Of a stretch of 64,000 nucleotides of DNA, positions 47,937 to 56,977 are shown in pieces (the first letter of the stretch is position 1; every line of letters starts with the position of its first letter). The DNA comes from Rhizobium sp. Root482 (GTDB taxonomy: Bacteria > Pseudomonadota > Alphaproteobacteria > Rhizobiales > Rhizobiaceae). Location: positions 434,861 through 498,860 of the forward strand of contig NZ_LMFA01000012.1 of assembly GCF_001426565.1 (NCBI RefSeq), in the 5' to 3' direction. The translations under genes were made by a program, and so were the position numbers. The notes under the pieces were generated by a model that saw nothing but the letters and a program-made list of their open reading frames with translations, ran no database searches and was not told where the DNA came from.

Positions 47937-48494
47937 ATGGGCCTGCCCCTCCTTTCCCGGCTGCCGTTCGCGGCTCTCGGACTTGCTGCCGCTCTCATGT
48001 GTCCCACGGCTTTCGCCCAGCAGCAGACCGGAACGCCACAGCCGGGCGCTCAGCAGCCGGGGACCCCGGGCACGGTGAAATCCAACCACGGCGCCTGGTC
48101 GATCGTCTGCGACCAGCCGGCAGGTGCTTCCGGCGAGCAATGCGCGCTGATGCAGAACGTCATCGCCGAGGACCGGCCGGAGGTCGGTCTTTCGGTGGTC
48201 GTCTTGAAGACCGCCGACCGCAAGGCAAAGATATTGCGCGTGCTGGCGCCGCTCGGCGTGCTGTTGCCCAACGGGCTCGGCCTCAATGTCGATGGCAAGG
48301 ATATCGGCCGCGCCTATTTCGTGCGCTGCTTCTCCGACGGCTGCTATGCCGAGGTGGTGCTGGAGGAAGAACTGCTCAAGACCTTCCGCAACGGCGCCAC
48401 CGCGACCTTCATCGTCTTCCAGTCTCCGGAAGAAGGCATCGGCATCCCCGTCGACCTCAAGGGGTTCGGTCCGGGCTATGACGCGCTGCCGTAA
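47937..48494 (+). CDS. Invasion-associated locus B (IalB) family protein
   Basis: A 185-residue exported protein. A signal peptide (SRLPFAALGLAAALMCPTAFA) is followed by a Gln/Pro/Gly-rich linker. The IalB domain comes next: NHGAWSIVCDQP, EQCALMQNVIAEDRPEVGLSVVVLKTADRKAKILRVLAPLGVLLPNGLGLNVDG, FVRCFSDGCYAEVVL. Four conserved cysteines likely make two disulfides. Named from Bartonella, but common in free-living rhizobia with unknown function. ATG 47937 is chosen for the complete signal peptide. The gene is transcribed away from the oxidase operon. Confidence 0.92.
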   Translation: MGLPLLSRLPFAALGLAAALMCPTAFAQQQTGTPQPGAQQPGTPGTVKSNHGAWSIVCDQPAGASGEQCALMQNVIAEDRPEVGLSVVVLKTADRKAKILRVLAPLGVLLPNGLGLNVDGKDIGRAYFVRCFSDGCYAEVVLEEELLKTFRNGATATFIVFQSPEEGIGIPVDLKGFGPGYDALP

Positions 48495-48501
48495 TTGGTT
48501 T

Positions 48502-48638
48502 TTCTCTTCTCCCCCGTGGGGAGAAGAGCCGGGCCTAGCGAGGCGATGAGGGGCCTTCGGCAAAGCCGGAGTTAAACGGAGGCTGCCTCCCCTCATCCGA
48601 CGCTTTGCGCCACCTTCTCCCCGCTGGGGAGAAGAGGA
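48502..48638. repeat. Palindromic repeat of the CTTCTCCCC type
   Basis: The left end CTTCTCCCCCGTGGGGAGAAG and right end CTTCTCCCCGCTGGGGAGAAG are each hairpins, and the interior carries TGAGGGG / CCCCTCA arms. The arrangement is that of a second MITE-like intergenic element, distinct in sequence from the element at 1138. It follows the IalB gene directly; the remaining ~140 bp to tldD hold nothing recognised. Confidence 0.85.
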
Positions 48639-48776
48639 AGCAGACGGCTCCCTGCATGTCAGCCGGAACGAGGAGAGTGAGTGACGTTCTCCGCCATAGG
48701 CTTATATCTCCGCTTGCCCCTACCTGCACCTGACCCTACATAAGCACCACATTCCCCAGCGTCCGGAGCCGTCGCC

Positions 48777-50192
48777 ATGAACACCGATCTCCTCACATTG
48801 TTCGATAGCGACGAGGCCGCCGTGCGTGACGTGCTGGCGCAGTCCCTCTCAGGCGCCGACGACGGCGAGTTGTTCATCGAGCATAGCCAGTCGGAATCGC
48901 TGTCCTTTGACAATGGCCGCCTGAAGGGCGGCAGCTTCAACACCGACCAGGGGTTCGGCCTGCGCGCCGTTGCCGGCGAAGCGGTCGGTTATGCCCATGC
49001 CGGCGATCTTTCGCTTTCCGCCCTGAAGCGCGCCGCCGATGCCGTTGGCGCCGTTACCCGCGGCTTTTCCGGAACCTATGCGGCGGCGCCGCAGCGCACC
49101 AACCGCAAGCTCTATGGCGACGAGAACCCGATCGGCGAGCCGAGTTTCGAGGCAAAGGTCTCGCTGCTGCAGGAGATCGACGCCTATCTGCGCGGCAAGG
49201 ATGCAAAGGTGCGCCAGGTCTCCGCCTCGATCGCCGCCAGCTGGCAGGTTGTGGACATCCTGCGCGCCGATGGCGAGCGCATGCACGATATCCGGCCGAT
49301 GACGCGGCTGAACATCTCCGTCGTCGTCGGCGAGGGCGACCGGCAGGAATCCGGCTCCTACGGCGTCGGCGGCCGGCGCGGCTTCGGTGATTTCATCGCC
49401 ATTGACAATTGGCAAGGCGGTGCCGACGAGGCGCTGCGCCAGGCACTCGTCAATCTCGAAGCCATCGACGCGCCGGCCGGCACCATGGATGTGGTGCTTT
49501 CCTCCGGCTGGCCCGGCGTGATGCTGCACGAGGCGGTGGGGCATGGGCTCGAGGGCGATTTCAACCGCAAGAAGACCTCCGCCTTCGCAGGCCTGCTCGG
49601 ACAGCAAGTCGCCGCCAAGGGCGTCACGGTCGTCGATGACGGCACGATCGAATCGCGGCGCGGATCGCTGACCATCGACGACGAGGGCACGCCGTCTGCC
49701 TATAATGTGCTGATCGACGACGGCAAGCTGGTCGGCTACATGCAGGACCGCCAGAACGCCCGGCTGATGGGCATGACGGCAACCGGCAATGGCAGGCGCC
49801 AATCCTATGCGCATGTGCCGATGCCGCGCATGACCAATACCTATATGCTGGCCGGAACCCGGACGCCGGACGAGATCATCGCCTCGGTGAAGAAAGGTAT
49901 CTATGCCGTTTCATTTGGCGGCGGCCAGGTGGATATCACCTCCGGCAAATTCGTCTTCGGCTGCACGGAAGCCTATCTGATCGAAAACGGCAAGATCGGC
50001 GCGCCGGTCAAGGGCGCCATGCTGATCGGCAACGGCCCCGACGCGATGCAACGCATCACCATGATCGGCAACGACATGAAGCTCGACACCGGCATGGGCA
50101 ATTGCGGCAAGGGCGGCCAGTGGGTGCCGGTCGGCGTCGGCCAGCCGCATCTACGCATGAACGACATGACGGTCGGCGGCACCCAGGCCTGA
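48777..50192 (+). CDS. tldD: Metalloprotease TldD
   Basis: TldD forms a heterodimer with TldE/PmbA that digests unfolded peptides and matures certain RiPPs such as microcin B17. The 471-residue protein has the zinc motif HEAVGHGLEGDFNRK (HExxxH) near residue 250. The conserved C-terminal SFGGGQVDITSGKFVFGCTEAYLIENGKIG and a Cys/Gly-rich ending GMGNCGKGGQWVPVGVGQPHLRM are also present. No pmbA gene is present in the window. No peptide-toxin cluster is adjacent either, so a housekeeping role is likely. Confidence 0.97.
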   Translation: MNTDLLTLFDSDEAAVRDVLAQSLSGADDGELFIEHSQSESLSFDNGRLKGGSFNTDQGFGLRAVAGEAVGYAHAGDLSLSALKRAADAVGAVTRGFSGTYAAAPQRTNRKLYGDENPIGEPSFEAKVSLLQEIDAYLRGKDAKVRQVSASIAASWQVVDILRADGERMHDIRPMTRLNISVVVGEGDRQESGSYGVGGRRGFGDFIAIDNWQGGADEALRQALVNLEAIDAPAGTMDVVLSSGWPGVMLHEAVGHGLEGDFNRKKTSAFAGLLGQQVAAKGVTVVDDGTIESRRGSLTIDDEGTPSAYNVLIDDGKLVGYMQDRQNARLMGMTATGNGRRQSYAHVPMPRMTNTYMLAGTRTPDEIIASVKKGIYAVSFGGGQVDITSGKFVFGCTEAYLIENGKIGAPVKGAMLIGNGPDAMQRITMIGNDMKLDTGMGNCGKGGQWVPVGVGQPHLRMNDMTVGGTQA

Positions 50193-50246
50193 CCCATCCG
50201 TAAGGCTCGGCGCAATGCCGGCGCGCAAGCCATGAAGGGCTGCGCC

Positions 50247-50281
50247 GGCTTGCCCGCCTGACAGATCAGGCCGGGCAAGCC
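50247..50281 (+). terminator. Strong hairpin downstream of tldD
   Basis: Stem GGCTTGCCCG-CCTGA pairs with TCAGG-CGGGCAAGCC (one bulged C) around a CAGA loop, 15 bp in total. It starts 55 bp after the tldD stop. No T-run follows, so it may act as a Rho-associated or stabilising structure. Confidence 0.5.
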
Positions 50282-50504
50282 CATTACCATTCCGCACTCT
50301 GTTGCGCGGTTGCCGCCCTGCCCTTGCGAGCGGCTTCATGCGCGGGTCTCGACCTTTTCCCCTCGCCTTGCCCGATCTCCTCCTCTCAAAAGCGTCGCCG
50401 TGCCTCCGGCAGGAGCAACGGAACAAAGATGCCTGATCGGCGTTTCCGCATCAGATCGCATAACTGCTTGAAAACGCGGTCGGTTAAACGCAAGGAGAGA
50501 GATT
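50282..50504. other. Leader region of the microprotein operon
   Basis: Together with the tldD hairpin this completes a 312-bp gap. No gene is seen. The last ~40 bp (around GCGGTCGGTTAAACGC) precede a strong AAGGAGAGAGATT ribosome site for the 25-residue protein at 50505. Confidence 0.4.
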
Positions 50505-50582
50505 ATGGGACGTGGAATTCTGCTCTGGCTGCTGGGGGTTCCGATCCCCATTATCATTCTTCTCGCGCTCTTCTTCCGATAG
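50505..50582 (+). CDS. 25-residue hydrophobic microprotein
   Basis: Translates to MGRGILLWLLGVPIPIIILL and then ALFFR. It would be almost entirely one membrane helix, kinked by the double-proline motif GVPIP, with positively charged ends. AAGGAGAGAGATT directly in front of the ATG is among the best ribosome sites in the window, which argues that it is really translated. It ends 8 bp before a 298-residue membrane protein gene. I recall near-identical short proteins from other rhizobia, which supports conservation, but function is unknown. Confidence 0.75.
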   Translation: MGRGILLWLLGVPIPIIILLALFFR

Positions 50583-50590
50583 GTGGCGCG

Positions 50591-51487
50591 ATGACGATAC
50601 CAGTCTCAACGGCGCCAGCCATCACCACGACGGAAGCTTCCGGTTCCGCCGTCAGCTGGGCGGCCATCATCGCCGGGGCGGTCGCGGCAGCCGCCGCCAC
50701 GCTTCTCCTCACCCTGCTCGGTTCCGGCTTCGGCCTCACCATGGTTTCACCCTGGTCGAGCGAAGGCGTATCGCTGACGACCTTTGCCGTCTCGACGGCC
50801 ATCTGGCTGGTGATCGTCCAATGGATCTCGTCGGGTCTCGGCGGATATATGACCGGCCGCCTGCGCACCAAATGGACCGGCGTCCACACCGACGAGGTCT
50901 TCTTTCGCGACACGGCCCATGGCGTGCTTGCCTGGGCGCTTGCAACGCTGATCGTCGCCGGCTCGCTCGGCTCGGTGGTTTCCTCCACGATCGGCGCCGG
51001 CGCGCAGGCCACGGCAACGATTGCCGCGGGTGCGACAACGGCGGGCGCCGCCGCCGCGACGTCCGACGAGGCCGGCAATGCGACCTCCTATTTCGTCGAT
51101 TCGCTGCTGCGCCCGGCTGATCCGCGGGCCGCTCCGGCGGCCGCCGAAGCCGGCGACACAGCCGGCGAGGTTTCGCGCATCCTGCTCAACAGCGCCACCA
51201 GCGGCGAAATGTCCGAGGCCGATCGCACCTATCTCGGTCAGGTCGTCGCCGCCCGCACCGGCCTGTCGGATGCCGATGCAACGGCGCGTGTCGATGAAGT
51301 GCTGAAGAGCATCGAGGATGCCAAGGTTGCAGCCAAGGAGGCAGCCGACACGGCCCGCAAGGCCAGCGCCACATTCGCCCTCCTTGCCGCTCTCTCACTG
51401 CTGATCGGCGCTTTCATCGCCGGCGTTGGAGCGGCACTTGGTGGCCGACAGAGAGACGATGTCGACGGCGTCTATATCGTTTCCTGA
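50591..51487 (+). CDS. Conserved membrane protein with two-helix ends
   Basis: A 298-residue protein of unknown function. Helices are predicted at residues ~20-45 (VSWAAIIAGAVAAAAATLLLTLLGSGFGL), ~60-85, ~110-150 and at the C-terminus (FALLAALSLLIGAFIAGVGAALGG). Between them, SSGLGGYMTGRLRTKWTGVHTDEVFFRDTAHGVLAWALAT is the most conserved-looking part. A helical, Ala/Asp-rich domain lies at ~185-260. ATG 50591 follows the microprotein gene with 8 bp between. A clear terminator follows, so the two genes form a compact operon. Confidence 0.85.
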   Translation: MTIPVSTAPAITTTEASGSAVSWAAIIAGAVAAAAATLLLTLLGSGFGLTMVSPWSSEGVSLTTFAVSTAIWLVIVQWISSGLGGYMTGRLRTKWTGVHTDEVFFRDTAHGVLAWALATLIVAGSLGSVVSSTIGAGAQATATIAAGATTAGAAAATSDEAGNATSYFVDSLLRPADPRAAPAAAEAGDTAGEVSRILLNSATSGEMSEADRTYLGQVVAARTGLSDADATARVDEVLKSIEDAKVAAKEAADTARKASATFALLAALSLLIGAFIAGVGAALGGRQRDDVDGVYIVS

Positions 51488-51512
51488 CCGGACAGACAGC
51501 AGATAACGCAGG

Positions 51513-51541
51513 AGGCGGATCGCAACAGCGGTCCGCCTTTT
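51513..51541 (+). terminator. Rho-independent terminator
   Basis: An 11-bp stem AGGCGGATCGC / GCGGTCCGCCT with one T-G pair and an AACA loop is followed by TTT, 25 bp after the stop codon at 51487. It closes the microprotein operon. Confidence 0.9.
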
Positions 51542-51645
51542 CCCTGTCCGCACACACGGCTGCGATTCAACCCGCGTTAAGCAGCCGTGGATAAAGTGCC
51601 CGAACCGGCACCCTTTCGACAGGCCGGCCAGTTGCGGGACCCGTC

Positions 51646-52686
51646 ATGAAAGCCAGGCTGAAACCACTTGCCAAACGCGCGGCCATCACCGGCGGCCTTC
51701 TTGCCGCGCGGGGACTGCAGGCAGCCGGCATGATGGGGGCTGCGCGCGGACGCGGCGCCATCTTCACGCTTCATCATGTGCGACCGAAAAAACCGCGGCT
51801 GTTCGATCCCAACGCCCATCTGGAGATCACGCCCGATTTTCTCGACGCGGCGATCCTGCGGCTGAAGCGTGACGGCTACCGGTTCATCGCGCTCGATGCC
51901 TTGCCCGCCCACCTCGCCTCCGATGACCGTCAGCCGGTTGCCCTGTTTACCCTCGACGACGGCTACCGCAACAATCTCGAGCATGCAGCGCCGGTCTTCA
52001 GCCGTCACGGCGTGCCTTTCACCGTGTTCGTCGCCGGCGGCTTCATCGACCGCACCCACACGCTCTGGTGGGAGACTTTGGCCGATCTGCTGGAGAAACA
52101 GGCGAGCCTGTCCTTCGATTTCGGCACCGGCATCGAGACTCTGCAGAGTGCCACCGTGAGCCAGAAGCAGGCCGTTTTCGAACGGGTGGCGACCTTCATC
52201 CACAGAGCCGACGAGGCAATTGCCATTGCCCGCTTGAACGATCTCGCTCTCCGTCATGGCATCGATGCCGCCGCCATCACGGACGAATTGACGCTCGACG
52301 AGCGCGGATTGAAGCGGCTTGTTGAAAACCCGTTGGCGAGCCTCGGCGCCCATACGATCAGCCACCGGGCCGTGGCACGCCTGACCGACGAGACGGCGCG
52401 GGCGGAAATGGAGCGCTCGGCGGCACGGATCGAAGCGATTACCGGCAGCCGGCCGGTGTCGCTTGCCTATCCCTATGGCGACCGGGCTTCCGTCTCGCTG
52501 AGAGACCGGCAATTGGCCAGGGCGCTCGGATTTACCGTCGCGGTGACCACCGACCCGGGAACGCTTGCTGGTGATTGCGACAGGGCCGCCCTCCCACGCA
52601 TTTCGCTCAATGGCCATTTCCAGAAGCCCGGCCATGTCGGCGCGCTGGCATCGGGCATTCCGTTCCGGTTGATGGGGCGCGGTTAG
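51646..52686 (+). CDS. Polysaccharide deacetylase (NodB-homology) protein
   Basis: A 346-residue carbohydrate-esterase-4-family protein. The catalytic TLDDGYRNN near residue 105 (metal-binding Asp-Asp), HTISHRAVARL near 237 (H-x3-H) and RPVSLAYPYGDRASVS (motif 3) are all present, so activity on an N-acetylated glycan is likely. A start rich in Arg/Lys and Ala (MKARLKPLAKRAAITGGLLAARGL) may act as a membrane-associated tail; a cleaved signal is not clear. It is convergent with pdxH, with 10 bp between stop codons. Confidence 0.9.
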   Translation: MKARLKPLAKRAAITGGLLAARGLQAAGMMGAARGRGAIFTLHHVRPKKPRLFDPNAHLEITPDFLDAAILRLKRDGYRFIALDALPAHLASDDRQPVALFTLDDGYRNNLEHAAPVFSRHGVPFTVFVAGGFIDRTHTLWWETLADLLEKQASLSFDFGTGIETLQSATVSQKQAVFERVATFIHRADEAIAIARLNDLALRHGIDAAAITDELTLDERGLKRLVENPLASLGAHTISHRAVARLTDETARAEMERSAARIEAITGSRPVSLAYPYGDRASVSLRDRQLARALGFTVAVTTDPGTLAGDCDRAALPRISLNGHFQKPGHVGALASGIPFRLMGRG

Positions 52687-52696
52687 CCGGGTCCGG

Positions 52697-53317
52697 TCAG
52701 GGGTAGAGCCTGTCCTTGCTCCAGTCGCCCTGCGGGTCGTCGCGGGTGAACAGGATGCGGTCGTGCAGCCGGAAGGCGCCATCCTTCCAGAATTCGATCG
52801 AGGTCGGGCGGATGCGGAAACCGGACCAGTAATCCGGACGGGGAATGTCGCCGATGGCGTAGCGGGCGGTATATTCGGCGACCGACTTCTCCAACGCGAA
52901 CCGGCTTTCCAGCGGCCGCGACTGTTTCGAGGCCCAGGCGCCGATGCGGCTGCCGCGCGGGCGGCTCTTGTAGTAGGCGTCGGCCTCCGAATTGCTGACG
53001 ATCTCCACCGGCCCGCGGATCCGCACCTGGCGGCGCAGGGTCTTCCAGTGAAAGCACATGGCAGCCTTCATGCTGGAAAGGATCTCCTCACCCTTTCGGC
53101 TTTCGAAATTGGTGTAGAAGACGAAGCCCTTCGGATCGAAGCCCTTCAGAAGCACCATGCGCACGTCCGGGAGACCGTCGCTGTCCACCGTGGCAAGCGC
53201 CAAGGCATTGGGATCGTTGAGCTCCGTCGCCTGCGCTTCCTCCAGCCATTTGCCGAAGAGCGAGAAAGGCTCGTTCTCCTGCGTGAAGTCACCAGTTGTT
53301 AACCCAGATTCGGTCAT
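52697..53317 (-). CDS. pdxH: Pyridoxamine 5'-phosphate oxidase
   Basis: FMN enzyme that oxidises pyridoxine or pyridoxamine 5'-phosphate to pyridoxal phosphate. The 206-residue protein has [20 protein letters not shown], the FMN-binding [27 protein letters not shown] and [20 protein letters not shown]. It also has [19 protein letters not shown] and the C-terminal [24 protein letters not shown] 53317 gives family length, and a second ATG 21 bp upstream is possible. It is convergent with the deacetylase gene and divergent from the surface lipoprotein gene. Confidence 0.97.
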   Translation of the reverse strand: MTESGLTTGDFTQENEPFSLFGKWLEEAQATELNDPNALALATVDSDGLPDVRMVLLKGFDPKGFVFYTNFESRKGEEILSSMKAAMCFHWKTLRRQVRIRGPVEIVSNSEADAYYKSRPRGSRIGAWASKQSRPLESRFALEKSVAEYTARYAIGDIPRPDYWSGFRIRPTSIEFWKDGAFRLHDRILFTRDDPQGDWSKDRLYP

Positions 53318-53444
53318 ATTGTGTTCCGTTGCCGTCATGAGTGGCGCAAAAGCAGCCCGGTTGATCGGCCGACGCTGCAAAATGTCAGAGCTTGCCTGAA
53401 CCGCCCGCGCCGGGCGTCAAGCCGCTCTTTCGAGTCTGACAGGT

Positions 53445-53900
53445 ATGCCATTGCAAGACATAGCAAAGTGGATCGATGACACAAAGGCCTTATCCCGGAT
53501 GACGGGTGCGACATTCCTGTGTCTGGCCGCGCTGATGCTGACCGGCTGCATGGGCGCCGGCCTCGACCTTGCCGCTTCGGCCGATATCGACAAATCGCTT
53601 GCCACCGGCTCCATTCCGCGTGCCGTGGATGGCGAGAACCCCGATGCAGCCACCATCCGCAATGCGGTGACCTCCGCCGATCTCGCCACCGTGCCGACAA
53701 ATCCCATTCCCTGGGCCAATGCGCGCTCGGGCAGCGCCGGCGTCATCGGCAGCATATCCGAGGAACAGGTGAACGGCGTGCCCTGCCGCCGCTTCACCAC
53801 GACGCGCCATTCCTATCAGGGCATCGCCCAGTTCGATGGCAATGCCTGCCAGCTTGGCAATGGCGACTGGGTGCTGACCAGTTTCGGGCGGCGCAGCTAG
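53445..53900 (+). CDS. RT0821/Lpp0805-type surface lipoprotein
   Basis: A 151-residue lipoprotein. A signal (residues 19-35, ATFLCLAALMLTGC) precedes the lipobox. The mature sequence has KSLATGSIPRAVDGENPDAATIRNAV and TNPIPWANARSGSAGVIGSI. It also has VPCRRFTTTRHSYQGIAQFDGNACQLGNGDWVL, the pattern of rickettsial 17-kDa-like surface antigens in rhizobia, with two conserved cysteines. Start ATG 53445 adds 18 polar residues before the signal. An internal ATG at 53499 would give a shorter, more typical signal. Confidence 0.87.
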   Translation: MPLQDIAKWIDDTKALSRMTGATFLCLAALMLTGCMGAGLDLAASADIDKSLATGSIPRAVDGENPDAATIRNAVTSADLATVPTNPIPWANARSGSAGVIGSISEEQVNGVPCRRFTTTRHSYQGIAQFDGNACQLGNGDWVLTSFGRRS

Positions 53901-54124
53901 GCCGCCGACCATACCGGCCATTAACCACATTTCGGCAAAGTCGGCCCGGAGCCGGCTTCAAAGGCTGATCAATGGCTGTTCCGGACCTGCGACTAACCCT
54001 TATTTAAGCACCGGCTTCCCATCATCGCCAAAGAGGAAAACGGCCGTTTGGGGCTGGTCTTTCCCGTGATTCAACGGCCGGAGCGAACCGCGAGTGCGGC
54101 GCTCGCCATCATGAACGGTGATCG

Positions 54125-55213
54125 ATGCGCGACCCCTATTCAGTTCTCGGCGTCAGACGCAATGCCCAGCCGGACGAAATCAAGGCCGCCTGGCGCAATA
54201 TTGCCAAGGCCGTGCATCCCGACCAGAACAGGGACGATCCGCTTGCCACCGCCCGCTTCGCCGAAGTGGGCCGCGCCTATGAAGTGCTGAAAAACCCGAA
54301 GCTGCGCAACCGCTACGACCATGCCCGCCGCGAGGCCGAATTGCGCCGCATGGAAGAGATGAAGCGCAAGAGCGCCAGAACCGAGGAGGAGACCGTCGAT
54401 CCGGAAACGGCCGAGGAGATGATTTCCCGCCTGTTCGGCGCCGATGGCCGCGCAAAGCCATCCGCGCCCCCGCGCCCGGCGGCGGCAAAGCCGGCCAGCC
54501 CGGCGGCCGAGGCACGGCCGGAGGCCAAGCCCGCGGCTGACGCCGCAGACGCACCCGAGGCCAAACTGGAGGAAAAAGCCGACATCGCCGAAAAGCCGGC
54601 GCCCTTTGCCTTTCCGCGCGCCGCAGCACCCGCCGCCGAACTGGTTTCGGCGATCGTGCGGCGCATCCGCGGTCGCACCGGCCGGACGCCCGAAAAGACA
54701 CCCGACAAAGTGCCTGACATCTTCTGCGAGGTTCTGGTTTCCGTCGAAGACATCTTCCGGCGCGAAAAGGCGACGGCCACCTTGCCGGATGGCCAGATAT
54801 TGAAAGTGAGCCTGCCGGCAGGCACGACCGACGGCAGCGTCGTGCGCCTCAAGGAGCAGGGTTATATCCTCAACGGCATGCTGCGCGGCGATGTCGTCGT
54901 GACCGTGCGCATCGCCCAGGACGGCCGTTTCCGCACCGATGGTCATGATCTGCGCACGACGCTGCCGGTCAATATCCAGGATGCCGTGCTGGGCTGCGAG
55001 ACGACGGTGGAGACATTGACCGGTGCCGTCCCTGTTACCGTGCCAGCCTGGTCGAGCTCCGACCAGGTCATTCGCCTCGAAGGCCAGGGCCTGCCGACGG
55101 CGGAGGGCAAGCGCGGCGACATCCTCGTGGAACTGCGGCTGATGCTGTGGGAAACACCGGATGAAAAGGTCACCGATCTCATGCGCAGCCTGCGCGGCGG
55201 GCTTTTCCTGTAG
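54125..55213 (+). CDS. DnaJ-class chaperone, CbpA-like
   Basis: A 362-residue J-domain protein. Residues 1-68 form the J-domain (MRDPYSVLGVRRNAQPDEIK, the HPD motif in KAVHPDQN, and AYEVLKNPKLRNRYD). A low-complexity Ala/Pro/Lys linker follows (~105-170). C-terminal DnaJ domains start near residue 195 (IFCEVLVSVEDIFRREKATATLPDGQILKVSLPAGTTDGS). The Cys-rich zinc domain of DnaJ is absent, as in CbpA, so it is a co-chaperone of DnaK. In other rhizobia, as I recall, it also lies near pdxH and fabI. Confidence 0.93.
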   Translation: MRDPYSVLGVRRNAQPDEIKAAWRNIAKAVHPDQNRDDPLATARFAEVGRAYEVLKNPKLRNRYDHARREAELRRMEEMKRKSARTEEETVDPETAEEMISRLFGADGRAKPSAPPRPAAAKPASPAAEARPEAKPAADAADAPEAKLEEKADIAEKPAPFAFPRAAAPAAELVSAIVRRIRGRTGRTPEKTPDKVPDIFCEVLVSVEDIFRREKATATLPDGQILKVSLPAGTTDGSVVRLKEQGYILNGMLRGDVVVTVRIAQDGRFRTDGHDLRTTLPVNIQDAVLGCETTVETLTGAVPVTVPAWSSSDQVIRLEGQGLPTAEGKRGDILVELRLMLWETPDEKVTDLMRSLRGGLFL

Positions 55214-55450
55214 ACATTCGCTACATTGCCGGTGGCCACCGCCCCGTGCGGCGCTGACCCAATATTACGGGGACTAACAGTTCCTGATCCGCCGTGCGCT
55301 TGAACCACAATGGCGGCTATGCCATAGCCAGTGCTCGAAAAAACAGGACCGACGCGACCGCAAGGGCGCGAGGGTTCCGCAGGTACAACATATGCGGTCT
55401 TTCCGGTCGGCCGTCGCCATCGGAAAGATGGGCAATATTGGGGGCATAAA

Positions 55451-56269
55451 ATGTCGCAAGCATCCGGCCTGATGAACGGCAAACGCGGCCTTATCATGGG
55501 CGTGGCAAACAACCGGTCGATCGCCTGGGGCATTGCCAAGGCAATCCACGCGCAGGGCGGCGAACTCGCCTTCACCTACCAGGGCGAGGCGCTGAAGAAG
55601 CGCGTCGAGCCTTTGGCCAACGAACTGGGCGCCGTGCTCGCCGGCCATTGCGACGTCACCGACGAGACCACCATCGATGCCGTGTTCGACCATCTGGAAA
55701 AGATCTGGGGCAAGATCGACTTCATCGTCCACGCCATCGGCTTTTCCGACAAGGACGAATTGACCGGCCGCTATGTCGATACGACGGCGGCGAATTTCGC
55801 GATGACCATGCAGATCTCGGTCTATTCCTTCACCGCCGTTGCAAGACGCGCCGAGAAGCTGATGACCGACGGCGGCTCTATGCTGACCATGACCTATTAC
55901 GGCGCCGAGAAGGTGATGCCGAACTACAATGTCATGGGTGTCGCCAAGGCGGCGCTCGAGGCCAGCGTCAAATATCTGGCGGTCGATCTCGGCCCGAAGA
56001 ACATCCGCGTCAATGCCATTTCCGCCGGCCCGATCAAGACGCTTGCCGCCTCCGGCATCGGCGATTTCCGCTATATCCTCAAATGGAACGAATATAACGC
56101 GCCGCTGCGCCGCACCGTCACCATCGAGGAAGTCGGCGATGTCGGCCTCTACATGCTGTCGGACCTTTCGCGTTCGGTGACCGGCGAGGTCCATCACGCC
56201 GATAGCGGCTATCATGTCGTCGGCATGAAGGCCGTCGATGCGCCCGATATCGCCGTCGTCAAGGACTGA
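55451..56269 (+). CDS. fabI: Enoyl-ACP reductase (NADH), FabI
   Basis: Catalyses the last reduction of each fatty-acid elongation cycle. The 272-residue protein has the nucleotide-binding start GKRGLIMGVANNRSIAWGIAKAI and the FabI-type catalytic Tyr-x6-Lys in MPNYNVMGVAKAALEA. The downstream substrate loop is SAGPIKTLAASGIGDFRYIL, followed by HHADSGYHVVGM. The ATG at 55451 gives family length. It is the target type of triclosan. The next gene encodes a histidine phosphatase, 89 bp away. Confidence 0.97.
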   Translation: MSQASGLMNGKRGLIMGVANNRSIAWGIAKAIHAQGGELAFTYQGEALKKRVEPLANELGAVLAGHCDVTDETTIDAVFDHLEKIWGKIDFIVHAIGFSDKDELTGRYVDTTAANFAMTMQISVYSFTAVARRAEKLMTDGGSMLTMTYYGAEKVMPNYNVMGVAKAALEASVKYLAVDLGPKNIRVNAISAGPIKTLAASGIGDFRYILKWNEYNAPLRRTVTIEEVGDVGLYMLSDLSRSVTGEVHHADSGYHVVGMKAVDAPDIAVVKD

Positions 56270-56358
56270 TCGTTCCGCATGAATTCCGGGGTGCCGCGAA
56301 GGCGCGCATCCCGGCTCCCAGCCTCGGGCCCCATGGCCCCTGCCCCGGAGTTCTTCCC

Positions 56359-56946
56359 GTGACCATCTACATGATCCGCCACGGACAGACCGACTGGAAT
56401 GCCCAGATTCGCCTGCAGGGCCAGAAAGACATTCCGCTCAACGACACCGGCAGGACGCAGGCGAGCGGCAATGGCCGCGCGCTCGCACGCCTTGTCGGCG
56501 ACGATCCGGACCGGGATTTCGATTTCGTCTCAAGTCCTCTCCACCGAACCCGCGAGACCATGGAACTGCTGCGCGGCGCCATGGGGCTTGCGCCGGCCCG
56601 CTACCGGATCGACGAGCGGCTGAAGGAGGTTTCCTTCGGGGACTGGGAGGGCTACACGCTGGCCGAACTCCAGATGGAAATGCCCGAGCGGGTGGCGGAG
56701 CGCGAATTGTCGAAATGGGATTTCATCCCGCCTGGCGCCGATGCCGAAAGCTACGAAATCCTCTCCTGGCGGATCGGTGCCTGGCTGGCGGACGTCAACC
56801 GACCGACCGTCTGCGTCAGCCATGGCGGCGTCATCCGCACGCTGTTCAAGCTTCTCGGCGCGATGGATGCCGAGGAAGCAGCGCTCGGCGCCATTCCCCA
56901 GGACCGCATCCTGAAGATCGAAGACCGAACGATCGGCTGGCTGTGA
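56359..56946 (+). CDS. Histidine phosphatase (phosphoglycerate-mutase-like)
   Basis: A 195-residue protein of the histidine-phosphatase superfamily. The catalytic phospho-histidine is in MIRHGQTDWNAQIRLQGQKD, Arg and Glu in SSPLHRTRETMELL and LKEVSFGDWEGYTL, and the second His in VCVSHGGVIRTLFKLL. It is the cofactor-dependent GpmB-like branch, but many members are broad phosphatases (for example alpha-ribazole phosphatase), so the physiological reaction is unproven. GTG 56359 (M-T-I-Y-M-I-R) gives the standard N-terminus. Confidence 0.9.
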   Translation: MTIYMIRHGQTDWNAQIRLQGQKDIPLNDTGRTQASGNGRALARLVGDDPDRDFDFVSSPLHRTRETMELLRGAMGLAPARYRIDERLKEVSFGDWEGYTLAELQMEMPERVAERELSKWDFIPPGADAESYEILSWRIGAWLADVNRPTVCVSHGGVIRTLFKLLGAMDAEEAALGAIPQDRILKIEDRTIGWL

Positions 56947-56977
56947 ATCCGGACCCTGACAGGGTGATGAGCGGAAC

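Noticed and set aside
53994-54009. A CtrA-like site upstream of the DnaJ-like gene (on the minus strand TTAA-N7-TTAG)
   Set aside because: One half-site is imperfect and DnaJ-like genes are not known CtrA targets.
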